Source: Lithodes maja
Lineage: Eukaryota; Arthropoda; Malacostraca; Decapoda; Lithodidae
Assembly (NCBI GenBank): GCA_037953745.1
Contig: JBAKBP010013116.1
Coordinates: 1 to 64,000 of the forward strand
Length of the DNA stretch: 64,000 nt
Reading direction: 5' to 3'
The position numbers were made by a program, and so were the translations under genes. Numbering within the stretch: position 1 is the stretch's first letter; each line of letters begins with the position of its first letter. Below are positions 54,394 through 64,000 of the stretch, piece by piece. The notes below the pieces were generated by a model that was given only the letters and a program-made list of their open reading frames with translations, had not been told where the DNA came from and searched no databases.

Positions 54394-56242
54394 TGTGACG
54401 CATGTCCACGTGTGAGCATGCTGTACAGAATGCCTAGTCATGCCCCACTCTCGCTAGGATCGTCAGGGCAGGAACTTTGGCTGTAGTCTATGTAGAGTTT
54501 CCTAACTTAGTTTGTGTAAACCGTTGTACTATAAGTATTATGAATATGTATTTTGTTTTCATCTGAGTCAACGAGTTCTATTTTATATCATTAGTTATAA
54601 ATATTGTGTGTAAAACTTATTTGTAATGATGGGAAGAGAAACAGCCACAGTTAGGTGTCAGTGGGTACACCAGGCAGAAGGTAGGCCTAACTCACTAGCA
54701 CTCCTCCCTCCCTCAGTGCTAGGGGAGCCTTTGTGTATCCCAGAGGAGAGAGATAAATTACGTAATGGTTGTCAGTGGGCGGTCCTTAGTAGTTCACGTT
54801 GGGCTCACTAGAGGGCCGGGTATAAAAGGGAAGTCTAGCCATTTTTTCATCAGAACTCATTAGGCAGAGCGACTTCTCCTTTCCCTTGCTAACTATTTAT
54901 ATTCTTCTGACTGATGGAAACTTTCTCTACTACCTTACATTCTTATTTCCTCTTTTCCCTGCCCTTTTTAACTTCCATGGTCCCGTTGGTGCAGAGCTAG
55001 TCAGCCAACGTATTATCGCTTGAGTTCTCATGAGATGCTTGCCTATTAGATAGCCTATTTAGGAAGGGTTAACTTAGAATAGGATTGATTTATGTTTGTT
55101 GCACTTGTATATGCATTTCCTTGTATGTTATTATTATTATTCCTGTTTTCTGCTAGTCTAGGTAATGCTAGACTGGGGTAAGGCTTTTCTGTGTTACGAG
55201 TTGTTGTTTGATGCAGTGGTTAAGCGATAAACCTGCATACTCGTTTCGGTTCAGTGAAGCCTAGGTTGTCTTCGCGGCTGACTGTGTTGAGTTAATAATT
55301 TACAATGCGTGAGGGCAAGAGCCTGACCACCCTGTATTTTATTAACAGTTGGTTTTTACTTTGTCAAGGAGCCGGGAGAAAACCAGATACAAGGGATCTG
55401 GATTTCTCAAAGTGCACTTGTTAGTTTTTACGTAATACTTTAAACAGTCGTGAGGACTTCGCTAGGCTACAAGCCGTTTTTGCTCAGTCACTGCTACCTT
55501 TTGCCCACAGTACCCCAGCTAGACTTTACTCGATTAGTAGATACAGAATAGTATTGAAGCTTTCCTTATGTATGATATTGTTTATGCACTATTGATTTCA
55601 TGTGTTGCAAGCTTGGCTACTTTAGTGATTAGTGGCCCACGAGCACAATCCGAGTAGGCTATTGCCGTTGCATTTGCGGAGTACTTCCTTTTAATGTTTG
55701 CCATTTACTATTGCATATTCTTTTAATTATTCTTATGCCAATTTAAGCCTTTAATAGTATTTAATTGCCAGTGTTTTTGCTTATTGAATTACTGTTCAAA
55801 ATCCGATACGTACTTCTTACGAGCGTCCGAGAAGCATCTAACTTTTTTCAGAAGATTCCTTGCTCGATGCTTAAGGACTATTAATTAACGTAACGTAATA
55901 GTGCCGATCCGAAGTAGAGGGTGGTGGACTTCTTAAGTTCATAGTCAAGGGTGGATTACTTCGGCTTCGGCCAACACTATTCTTTTGTGTTGTTGTTTCT
56001 TACTTCATTGTTTGATTGTTGACCAGACTAGATAATTCCTGTCTCTTTATTAGTCTGTTGTTGAACACTAGTACCGAGTTCTTGTATACCCCGTTATAGC
56101 AGATTGAACTCTGGAGGGTATTGGTGTTTTTTGTTCGGCTGGCAGTACTCAGGGGTTGGGATCGTGTGTTTCCGTTGTGGCAGCGAGCCGTATTCGAGTC
56201 CTGATTGAGAGCCCTTGTGTACCCGTGTGCCAGTTCGTAACA
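54394..56242 (+). mobile_element. Solo LTR (about 1.85 kb) of a second LTR retrotransposon family
   Basis: TGTGACGCATG start and CAGTTCGTAACA end, lying in AT microsatellite (ATAT on both sides, uninformative). The 3' two thirds align with 61,240-62,340, sharing GCTAGACTGGGGTAAGG-type, ACCAGATAC, ATCGCTAGGCTAC-type and CCCAGCTAGAC motifs and the TAACA end. A TATA box and initiator sit 430 bp in. No coding content. Orientation is from the promoter. Confidence 0.65.
54821..54855 (+). promoter_or_regulatory. TATA box and initiator inside the LTR
   Basis: TATAAAA at 54,821-54,827 and TCAGAAC at 54,850-54,856; the initiator A lies 31 bases after the first T, the spacing expected for pol II core promoters. 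No downstream element was recognised. Confidence 0.6.
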
Positions 56243-56264
56243 ATATATATATATATATATATAT

Positions 56265-56697
56265 TATAAACATACTGTATATTATATGTATCTTACATAT
56301 ACACATGAGTTACATGAATATATGCTTAGGCCTCAGCCAGGATTTGAACAACAATCCTTCATAATGGTATCCCACGGTTTAAACTAGTCGGCCACGGCGT
56401 GATAAATGCTTACCAACCTTGTCCTATATACATGTATATATAGCAAAGGGGAAATCCTACTTGGGGAAGGTTAATTCTTTACAAAATTGTAAGACCCATG
56501 ATTCACAGTACATTAAAAGGTATTTTTACAGTAAGCCCCACGTAACTCTCCTTATGGCAAGCATAGAGGTTTAATTTAAATGTAGAATATCTAGTAATTA
56601 TGCTTGGGTTACATGAATACATTTTTAGGCCTCACCCAGGATTCAAACCACAGTCAATCAGAATGACATCCCACACTAACCCATTTATCCACGGCGT

Positions 56698-56756
<59 letters not shown>

Positions 56757-56809
56757 TAAATGATTATAATGAGCTTATAAAGGACCTTGGTTATAGAAGA
56801 ACATAACTA
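56265..56809. other. No gene; long AT microsatellite at 56,700-56,751
   Basis: Contains two similar ~60-bp blocks (CATGAATA...TAGGCCTCA(G/C)CCAGGATT at about 56,313 and 56,612, each followed by a TCCCAC and CCACGGCGTG segment about 60 bp on). They look like an old 300-bp direct repeat. Confidence 0.55.
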
Positions 56810-57345
56810 GGTCATAATTTATCGATTAAGTCTCTTTGGTTCAACCAGTTGATAATTTAAGTCTACTTTACTGAAAGAGATAAAGACTTTACAGTAGTTA
56901 ACAATGGAGTTGTCAACTTGCGTAATGGGCTTCACCGAGAAGTTATAGACTGCAGCACCGTTGCATCATTTTAACTTCGCCTAGACAAAAATCTTGGCTC
57001 AAACCCGCGACTGACTGCGTTAGTAAATGAATAGTTTTATTTTATTCCCCCGTAAGATTCATCAAGAATTATTGCGTATACATATTACTAAGACGTTTCT
57101 CTCTTTTTCCCAGATATACGAAAGATCACTTATAGCTGTGTTATGTTACTAACCTATCTGTTCCCTACTAACTTCCTAATCTTGCCACGGACATTAGTTC
57201 CAGGGCAGTAGTTACCTTTCCAATTTCCCCTTACCCACTCTAAACCACTGTTTGGACACTTGATCTTCAGTGTCTTGGAGGACAAGTAGCATAGAGGGGT
57301 TACTAGATATGTTGTTGCTTAATTTCCTTTGTGCTCCCCTATTGT
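56810..57345 (+). mobile_element. CR1-type LINE, 3' end fragment
   Basis: Plus-strand copy of the end of the element at 24,236: NLRNGLHREVIDC and the RLTAFVNE end, followed by the 3' UTR (TTTATTCCCCC, CAGTGTCTTGGAGGACAAG). One in-frame stop within the last 40 codons. Ends near CTTAATTTCCTTTG without the TACAAAG tail. Confidence 0.85.
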
Positions 57346-57469
57346 TCACCCTTCCCACAATACTTAGTCATGTAATAAACTATCATTCACTCGATAAAAC
57401 TCAAGGTATAATGAACATTATTGTAACAACTATAATGTTGATCACGGGGTTTTGAAGGAAGACAATTTT

Positions 57470-57850
57470 GGATCAGCATAATCTCCCCCTTTCTCTCCAC
57501 AAATGTTGCCCCACTACCACTAACAGCCCCCTCCCCTCACTCCTTCTCTAGCCCCTAACCCTTATTCTCTTCCACACAAACAACGTTTATCTCTTCCCTA
57601 CCTCTCCTCTCTTCTTATCCATCCCTCCTCCTTACTCTCCTCACCATTCCCTTTGAATTCCCTCACCCTTTCCTCCAACATTAGCTCCCCTACCTCTCTT
57701 CTCTTGCCTTCCCCTGCCTTGACTTAATTCTCCCCTCTCCCCCATCCTCCAGTCACACTACTATCCTCCAACCCTCCTCCCTTCCCTCACCACACCCCTT
57801 CCAGTCATCCTCCTTCCTTCCTTAATTCCCACCTCCCACATCCTACTCCT
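57470..57850. other. Pyrimidine-rich tract
   Basis: About 380 bp dominated by C and T on the plus strand (CTCC, CCTCC, TTCCC words), strongly strand-asymmetric and without an ORF of interest. Could form triplex DNA; function unknown. Confidence 0.7.
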
Positions 57851-58768
57851 CACACAACCTCATTTACGGCATGGTGTTTTAACATCGAAAAGCCGAACAT
57901 TTTCTGTAGATGATAACAACGCTGTAAATATGCTAAACCAAACCCAAATTGAGGTATGGAAAAAAAGGCGCTCTTTTTAAAGATTGCGGCCACACACAGT
58001 TCCCCCATCTTCTTCACTTAGTTGTATAGATACATGGAGCCATATAGATATATAGCCATACAGTTATCAGCAGAACACAGCTCGTTTAATGCAGATGCTT
58101 GATTAATCATTCAGGAGTGCCTGAATAGGCCCTAAATAGCCCAAATGTGCCCGCAGCGTAAGTGTTAAGGAAGATTTGTGGTATTAAAAACGGTTACGTG
58201 TGATACTTCGAAGCCAGTCGATTGCTGGCGACTTTTTTTTAAGCTGAATATAATCGGCTAATAGGTGCCAGAATATAGTATATCAGACGTCGTCGGTAAA
58301 GAAGGGGTTAATTGTCTTTTCTCAAGTGAAACATTGTTTTCATCTGTCACCGTTATTTGTCATTGACGGTATCAACTTTACCGCTCCACCATGCACAAGT
58401 CCAGATTTTCAATGTCCTTGTTTTGATAAGAAGACCAAAGAAAAAGCCTCATTATGCTTTTTAAGAATGGTACCATAATATTCTAATTTATATAAATAAG
58501 CATTTCAGTGAGTTCCAATGCCTTGTTCGCAGCTGCTGCATATTGATCCGACATTTTTAGATTATTGGATAGTTGAAACCCCAGTTTATTAAGAAAAACA
58601 GTAGTTTTTCTTGGTTAGCCCATCATCTCTTACTCATATTTGTATTGTCATTACTTCTTTTAGAGATAGAGAAAGAGCAGTGTGACAGGGGTTAAAGGCT
58701 GCTAGTAAGCAATGAGATTCCTTAATAATTATCATAATTAGGCCTTCTTACTGCATCATTCACCTTAC

Positions 58769-58810
<42 letters not shown>

Positions 58811-61239
58811 GGGACAGTGTTTGGTATTCCTAGGTGTATTTCACTTCGTTACCTGGACGGCTTGGTTCAGTAATTGGCTGGACGATTTAACTTGTTAGCT
58901 TTGTGAATTAATGCAAGCAAATTCACAATTCGATTGGAAAACAGCACCTACCTAACGCTTTGACTAACTTTATCTAACAAACTATTATTGACAAACTTAA
59001 AATTCAAAGCTATAATGGTCAAATATTATATAGTGTTCTTAATTGTAACAAATGGGGAATATTACCGATACAAAAACATTACATACGCAGGCATACTTTA
59101 CAGTTCTCTTCTTTGTCAAACATTTACCAAACTTGTCCAAGGCGTCACTGCAATACACTAAGAATGATTTACACCAATCCTGCTTTCCACTTCAGAGAAA
59201 GACTCCAACTCAACATCACACAGACACACATCAAAGACTGGTAGGTGAGCAAGCAGTATATAATTATGTGTTTATGGTCTTTTCGGTCACGAGGGTATTT
59301 TGTTTACAGCATACGTCCTGATTCCAACCTAAAAGTTAAAAGTTCCCCTGACTTTAATTCTCTGTATTATACTTTCCAAGTTTATTTACGTGATATACGA
59401 TGTTCACTATCACTTTTAACTTAGGCTTCCTATTTTCCCATAGCCCTGTTTGATTTCATAGGACTATAGAGCTAACACTTTGCTTTGGGACGTAACGGTT
59501 TTTTCTTTCCCTTCTTCTTTCCACCCGCCTTGCCTATGCCTCATGGGCCTGCCCTAGGCCAGCGCCGTGGCACTGCTGTAGGAGTTAACAGATTTTTTTC
59601 TCCAAAACGCGTATATCTCCCCAGATATTTTATCAATCGGTTCGATTTTGCACTTCACAGGACAGCGACACTACGTTTGTTTTTGTGTGTGATTTTTAGA
59701 AAGTTTAATCACCAGTATCCCGCGGGATAGTCGAAAAATCCCGGACCGCGACGGATGTGACCCTCCTCTCTCTCTCCTAGACACTTGGGTGGTGAGAGAG
59801 CTTACCTTCCACTTAAAAAACAGATGTTGGAAACAAATAAGTTCGGACTGCCTAATCGGGGCCGCAGGGTCTGTGCAGTCTGTGTATCTATGTAGCACAC
59901 ACACTCTCTCTCTCTCTCTCTCCTCAGGCGTAATTTGCAATGACAAGTCTATAAGTTAGAACCATTTGTTTTGTCCCTGGTGACACCTGCTGTCTCACTG
60001 TGTGTGTGTGTGAGTGTGTGGTAATCAATGTTTCATCTGTGTTTTCTTTATAGTCATTGATATAATGTTCACATATTCCATTCTCATAAATTCCACTAAT
60101 TGACCTGGTTATAGTATGGCAGTTTTTGTCTTCATTCTTCACAATGGGAGCATAATTATAGGGACCTACCATGTAGTCTGAGGATGTATTACAGCATCTT
60201 GTATCAAAAGACATGATTAGTTTGCCTTTGTGATTGCATATAATTTCTTTCGAGCAAATGAAATAATAACTTTCTTATAAGACAATCATGAGACAAATTG
60301 CGATACAAGTGAATATAAAAGTGCAAAGAAACTGGAAGAGACGCTTTAACATGTTAGAGTTTCATCTAGTTATATGAGGTTATTTTCTCACAAATATGTT
60401 TATCCTTTTCGAGATTGTCATATACAAAAATGTAAACAAAATATCCATGGTAAAATAATAGAAACGACATCGTGCTGCAAATATGAATATCGTGTTGTCA
60501 AGTTTGGCCATAACAATTGCCGTTATTGTGCATTCCTGCAAATGTTTAATGCAACGCATATGTGACTTCTACCAGCGTTGGCAGAATCGCCTCTCGTTGG
60601 CCACTAGCGCTCTCGCCAAGGACATCGGAAATGGGCTACAATTATCAGAGAATGTTGTTCTTTCTTTCCTAGTAATCGCATTGTCACAGACAGTCCAGTG
60701 GTGGTCTTTGTTTTTCGTCTGTGACAACGGGTTGTATTTTATATCAAGAGTGGTGATAATAGTATCAGCGTGTGCATGAGAAAGACTTTCAGAGCGAGGA
60801 GGTAGTAAGTGTTTGTATGTAGGTGCATTCCTGCCTCTCGCTCGCTATTGGACGGCGTGTCTGGCTGTGTCCTGTGGCGCCTGCTGTCTTGTGACGTCTC
60901 GGCCCGTGATTGGCCGACCATCGCGCCTTTGCGGTCTCCTGTGTAACTTACCTCCTCCATAAGGGTCCCCAGGAGCTGTCCTCGTCAGGACAGGCTTGGC
61001 GCGCGTGCTTCTAACATCCCTTTGCATACTCTCTCCCGATCACCACTTTTATCACTGTTTCTCTCACTTCGATTCTCTCTTTCCATACTCTAACCTTTAT
61101 TAACTGCACAACACTCCCCTTGGGTTCTGCATACGGTTTTCATAGCTGGCCCATTGTATTGCATGCGCCGTCCTCAGAGATATTTACATGTACTTAGAAT
61201 AGGTTTGAGGGTTCTTAGTTAGTATAGGTTAAGAACTTT
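57851..61239. other. No gene seen; minor repeats
   Basis: Mostly unassigned AT-rich sequence. TTTACCGACGAC-type end with TTAA at 58,308-58,311 resembles the left end of TTAA copy B, so a fragment of that family may lie here. CT runs at about 58,769-58,804 and 59,905-59,922. ORFs of 60-98 codons have no domain. The part after 60,890 may include the poorly conserved 5' end of the LTR relative at 61,240. Confidence 0.45.
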
Positions 61240-62340
61240 GTGTGTCTCCATTATTGATTTAGTGTTTCTGCTCTTTTATTTAATGCTAGACTGGGATAAG
61301 GTAACTGTAGTTGTTGTCTCTGATGTGTGTACGGTTTGCTTATACCTACACGACTTCGATGGTCCTGTTGTAGCCTGGGTTGTTTTTTCGGTTGCATCCT
61401 TTGCGAGTGCAGCATTGTGTTGACTGAGGGTTTTGGCCTGTACCAGTTCCACACTTTGCTGCCTCTTGGCTTGTCTTTAGAGGGTCGCCAGGATAGAACC
61501 AGATACTTGTGATCTGGATCTATCAAGAGAGCCCCCTAGTCAATTAACGTAACTTAAAGGATGCAGTCTTGAGGACATCGCTAGGCTACGAGCGTGTCTT
61601 ACTCAACCCCAGTTCCTTACCTAGAGTATCCCAGCTAGACATTATTAATCGAGTAGACACTTGTTAGTATTTAATATAAGCTCTTTGATATGTGCGCATT
61701 ATTATTCACAGCATTTATTAGTGTAGGTTGTTGCTGAGCCGCAGACTGTTTCGTTGATGAGGAAGTACTTCTTTTAGTGTTGAGCATTGCTACCGTTGGG
61801 CATTTATAGTATTCTCGTGTCAGTTAACATTATATGTCCTATCTGTTAGTGTATTCGATTTACATGTGTGGTGTCCTGCCTCCTGCCTTTATATAGTCCT
61901 AAGTACGAGCATCTTATGAGCATCAGACTTTCTTCAGAAGTTTCCAGGTCTATGCTGTAGGACTATACTTCACTTTCTTTCAGATAGGAGTGAAGAGTTT
62001 ATTGTTGTTTAGAGTAACTGTATTGAAGCATCTTTTTATTGTATTATATCTTGCAGTGATTTAATTCATCTTTCCATAGATTCCTTTTTATGCATTTTAA
62101 AAAAACTTGCATCTTGGTTGTTATCAGGCTATACCAGTACAGGTTAGCCTGAAGTAGAGTACATTTATGCCCAGTTAAGGATTCCCCGCTATCGCAGATT
62201 AACCCTGGAGGGTATAGGTGTTTTTGTTCGCCGGCATATAAGTTCGAGGGTTTGGATCTAGCGTACCGTTGTTGCATAGTGCCCTATTACTAGTCCAATC
62301 ATTGAGTGCCCTTGTTTTATTCGTAGTCCCGGTCGTAACA
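61240..62340 (+). mobile_element. Diverged LTR related to the 54,394-56,242 LTR
   Basis: Shares TGCTAGACTGGGATAAGG, GAACCAGATACTTG, ATCGCTAGGCTACGAGC, TATCCCAGCTAGACATT, GGAGGGTATAGGTG and the GTCGTAACA end in the same order as 55,150-56,242. Many indels and no clear start, so the left border is only where similarity becomes visible. Confidence 0.55.
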
Positions 62341-62903
62341 CAAACTATTGAGGAATTTACGAGCATTATCGTTCGCGTTGATATTGCCATTACCTTTTCA
62401 TTAGCCTCACAATTCATACCCCGCCTGTCCCCCCTAACGGAAATAGAAGATAGCTAAAAAAAAAAAAAAAAAAAAAAAATTCTTATTGATGTCTATATTG
62501 TTGCGTTGAGGATTATAAACTATCGGGTGAATTCACGCAATATTTATATCGGTACATCTTGTTGGTAAGTCTGGATTGGCAACTTCTGAATTATAACTAG
62601 ACAATAATGTAGCCAAATAAACAAATTATGTTGTATAGGACACTTTTAAAAAAGTAAATGTAACCATAATGTAATATGGTTGAACGAAAAACAGGCCTAT
62701 ATATAATTCCAAACAGTGAATAATGATTTATGATGACAGGATCCAATTACAAGAAAAACAAGAGTTTGTGCAAAAGAGGGTGTATTTACATTCAGGAATT
62801 GTTGAGCGGTGTTTTACAGGAATTACTTACCATTTATATGGGAGGATTTTATATAGTATATGTTTATCAAGTTGAAAATTCCACATGTCATTAAGACGTC
62901 TGC
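62341..62903. other. No gene; A-run at 62,456-62,480
   Basis: AT-rich spacer. The A-run may be the tail of an unrecognised retroposon on the plus strand. Confidence 0.45.
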
Positions 62904-63359
62904 TTAACCCGTGGAGCCCCGGCTAGTTTTGTAATGTTTGCGCACCAGAACCCGGCCGGTTTTCAAAAAATGGTTTTATTCCAGAAACAATAGCGAATGG
63001 GTTAGGAATGAAGGAAAAACCACGAAAAACCGCTCAAAAAGCTTAAAAAATGGTCCTACAGAGCCCCCGGAAACGGATTTTATAAGAGTAAAAAATTGAA
63101 GGCAATTATCCCAAAAAAACAGGTTATTGCGCGCTCGCGCGCACGCACGTGGACTTTGAGAGTTTTCAACCATCGGCACGGTTGCGTGGGATACGTACAC
63201 AGTTCCCATACAAATCTGAGCCCTCTTGCGTGGCTACACCTGAGGTTACGGTCGGCGCAATTAGGGGAAATTAGGGTGACTCGCCAGGCGCGTCTCTGGG
63301 GCTGTGCGTTACATACATCGCCGACGCGCCAGGCGCGTCGCTGGGGCTGTACGGGTTAA
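62904..63359. mobile_element. TTAA-bounded element with matching terminal inverted repeats
   Basis: TTAACCCGTGGAGCCCC at the left and GGGGCTGTACGGGTTAA at the right are inverse complements at 15 of 17 positions, including TTAA. TTAA plus CCC ends are piggyBac-like. The right end carries two copies of CGCCAGGCGCGTC(T/G)CTGGGGCTGT. Internal sequence has alternating GCGC and no ORF, so it is non-autonomous. Confidence 0.65.
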
Positions 63360-63360
63360 G

Positions 63361-63666
63361 AGGAATCCTAAGGTTCCGGCTGTCTCAGTTGGGTCCGAAT
63401 TATCTGATATTACAGAGGGTAGCGATTTTTCGGACGATTATTGGAGTGATTTTGAAAATCATTATTCGGAAGTTGAATCTCAGGAAAATCCAGGTACTTC
63501 AGGGGTTCCACATCTGTATGAAAATGTTAATCAAAGTGTGTTGAGAAGCGGCGTTTATCGTGATACAATTCCTTCCTACATCACCCCTCTGCCTAGTATA
63601 GTAATTCCCACACCTCCCGAAGATACGTTATTATGTCGGGAAACGAACCCCAGGCTTTTCACTTAA
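63361..63666 (+). CDS. Small acidic ORF, function unknown
   Basis: Open from inside the TTAA element; the part outside it is about 100 codons ending at 63,666. It is Asp/Glu/Ser-rich (SDITEGSDFSDDYWSDFENHYSEVESQE) then Pro/Thr-rich. Acidic N-termini like this precede the catalytic core in piggyBac-type transposases, and the TTAA end directly adjoins it, but no DDD core follows. It may be a transposase N-terminal fragment or chance. Confidence 0.3.
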   Translation, partial: RNPKVPAVSVGSELSDITEGSDFSDDYWSDFENHYSEVESQENPGTSGVPHLYENVNQSVLRSGVYRDTIPSYITPLPSIVIPTPPEDTLLCRETNPRLFT

Positions 63667-63687
63667 ATGTTACCCATGTGTCAGGGA

Positions 63688-64000
63688 TATATATAAGAAC
63701 ATAAGAACATAAGAAAATGGGAGTCTGCAGAAAGCCGATTGGCCCAAGCAAGGCAGATCCCTGTCCCACACAACCCCAATTACAAAGCCCAATTATATGC
63801 TCAACACTCTAATACCCTGAGGATCATCTTACCAAAAAAAAAAAAAAAAACGGTTAGAGATTAACGCAGGATTACGGGGGTCTGCAGAGCGCTGATTGGC
63901 CCAACCCTGCTGATCCCCCTTCACACCCAACCCTTCTCGTCCATATGCTTATCCAATTTTATCTTAAAGCTCCCTATCGTTTTTAATCCCACTATAGCAC
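63688..64000 (-). mobile_element. Interspersed repeat with ATAAGAAC octamer tail, cut by window end
   Basis: Three ATAAGAAC-type units (63,692-63,716) followed by GGGAGTCTGCAGAAAGCC and ATTGGCCCAAGCAAGGCAG. A related block (GGGGTCTGCAGAGCGCTGATTGGCCCA) recurs at about 63,879. A short direct octamer at one end fits the 3' end of a CR1/L2-type LINE on the minus strand. A-run at 63,834-63,850. Confidence 0.6.

Noticed and set aside
54010..54486. 158-codon ORF that might be a host exon
   Set aside because: No recognisable domain, crosses a GT repeat and a poly-A/AT tract, and the AT run is the left edge of an LTR.
57270..57455. Hydrophobic 61-codon plus ORF
   Set aside because: Begins in the CR1-type 3' UTR and runs into unrelated sequence; no motif.
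61238..61423. Hydrophobic 61-codon ORF resembling a membrane peptide
   Set aside because: Lies in sequence shared with the non-coding LTR at 55,150; not conserved as a frame there.

Overview
The window looks like a gene-poor, repeat-saturated piece of an invertebrate nuclear genome, most likely a decapod crustacean (inference from the retroelement mix: CR1-type LINEs with an esterase ORF1, very similar jockey-type copies, RTE-like LINEs with (GATA)n tails, BEL/Pao, Penelope-like pieces, dense AT/CT microsatellites, and a short stretch of the arthropod telomere motif TTAGG). I found no convincing host gene with introns and no rRNA or functional tRNA gene. Nearly all coding signal is reverse transcriptase, endonuclease or integrase.

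Layout. 0.4-5.2 kb: a near-complete but broken CR1-type LINE on the minus strand (zinc finger/coiled coil/SGNH-esterase ORF1 and EN-RT ORF2), split by the 3' end of another LINE and preceded by about nine monomers of a ~48-bp 5' repeat. 6.4-6.8 kb: jockey-type 3' fragment. 8.5-11.5 kb: decayed plus-strand LINE carrying a foldback insert with telomere-like repeats. 11.8-12.3 kb: TTAA-bounded non-autonomous element. 13.0-13.5 kb: tandem tRNA-derived SINE. 13.5-15.8 kb: RTE-like LINE whose 3' part is A-to-G hypermutated. 15.8-21.0 kb: a 2.8-kb solo LTR with 5-bp target duplications, itself holding an RTE-like LINE with an intact RT ORF and an 11-bp target duplication. 21.8-23.5 kb: jockey-type LINE with an intact RT ORF. 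23.7-28.8 kb: TTAA-bounded elements and a second CR1 copy. 29.3-30.4 kb: SINE dimer and a short retroposon with a 15-bp duplication. 30.7-33.9 kb: second 2.8-kb solo LTR.

34.5-41.9 kb is the best preserved element: a full-length BEL/Pao LTR retrotransposon with two 562-bp LTRs differing at six positions, GTAAT target duplications, and gag-pol broken by one frameshift and one stop. 42.8-46 kb: jockey fragment, a degenerate repeat field, a long-armed inverted repeat and microsatellites.

46.2-51.4 kb is the most unusual block: a Penelope-like GIY-YIG remnant, a nonsense-riddled LINE EN-RT, two tandem units of strongly folding sequence, an intronless Y-box-like cold-shock-domain ORF, and then a hammerhead-like hairpin next to what may be a Penelope-like N-terminus. 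I propose the cold-shock ORF may be a retroelement-borne nucleic-acid chaperone; this is inference. 51.4-53.4 kb: a jockey copy nearly identical to the 21.8-kb one. 53.4-64 kb: an inverted repeat with a tRNA-like head beside it, a 1.85-kb LTR with a TATA/initiator promoter and a diverged relative of it, a CR1 3' end, a TTAA element with terminal inverted repeats, a small acidic ORF and a repeat with an octamer tail.
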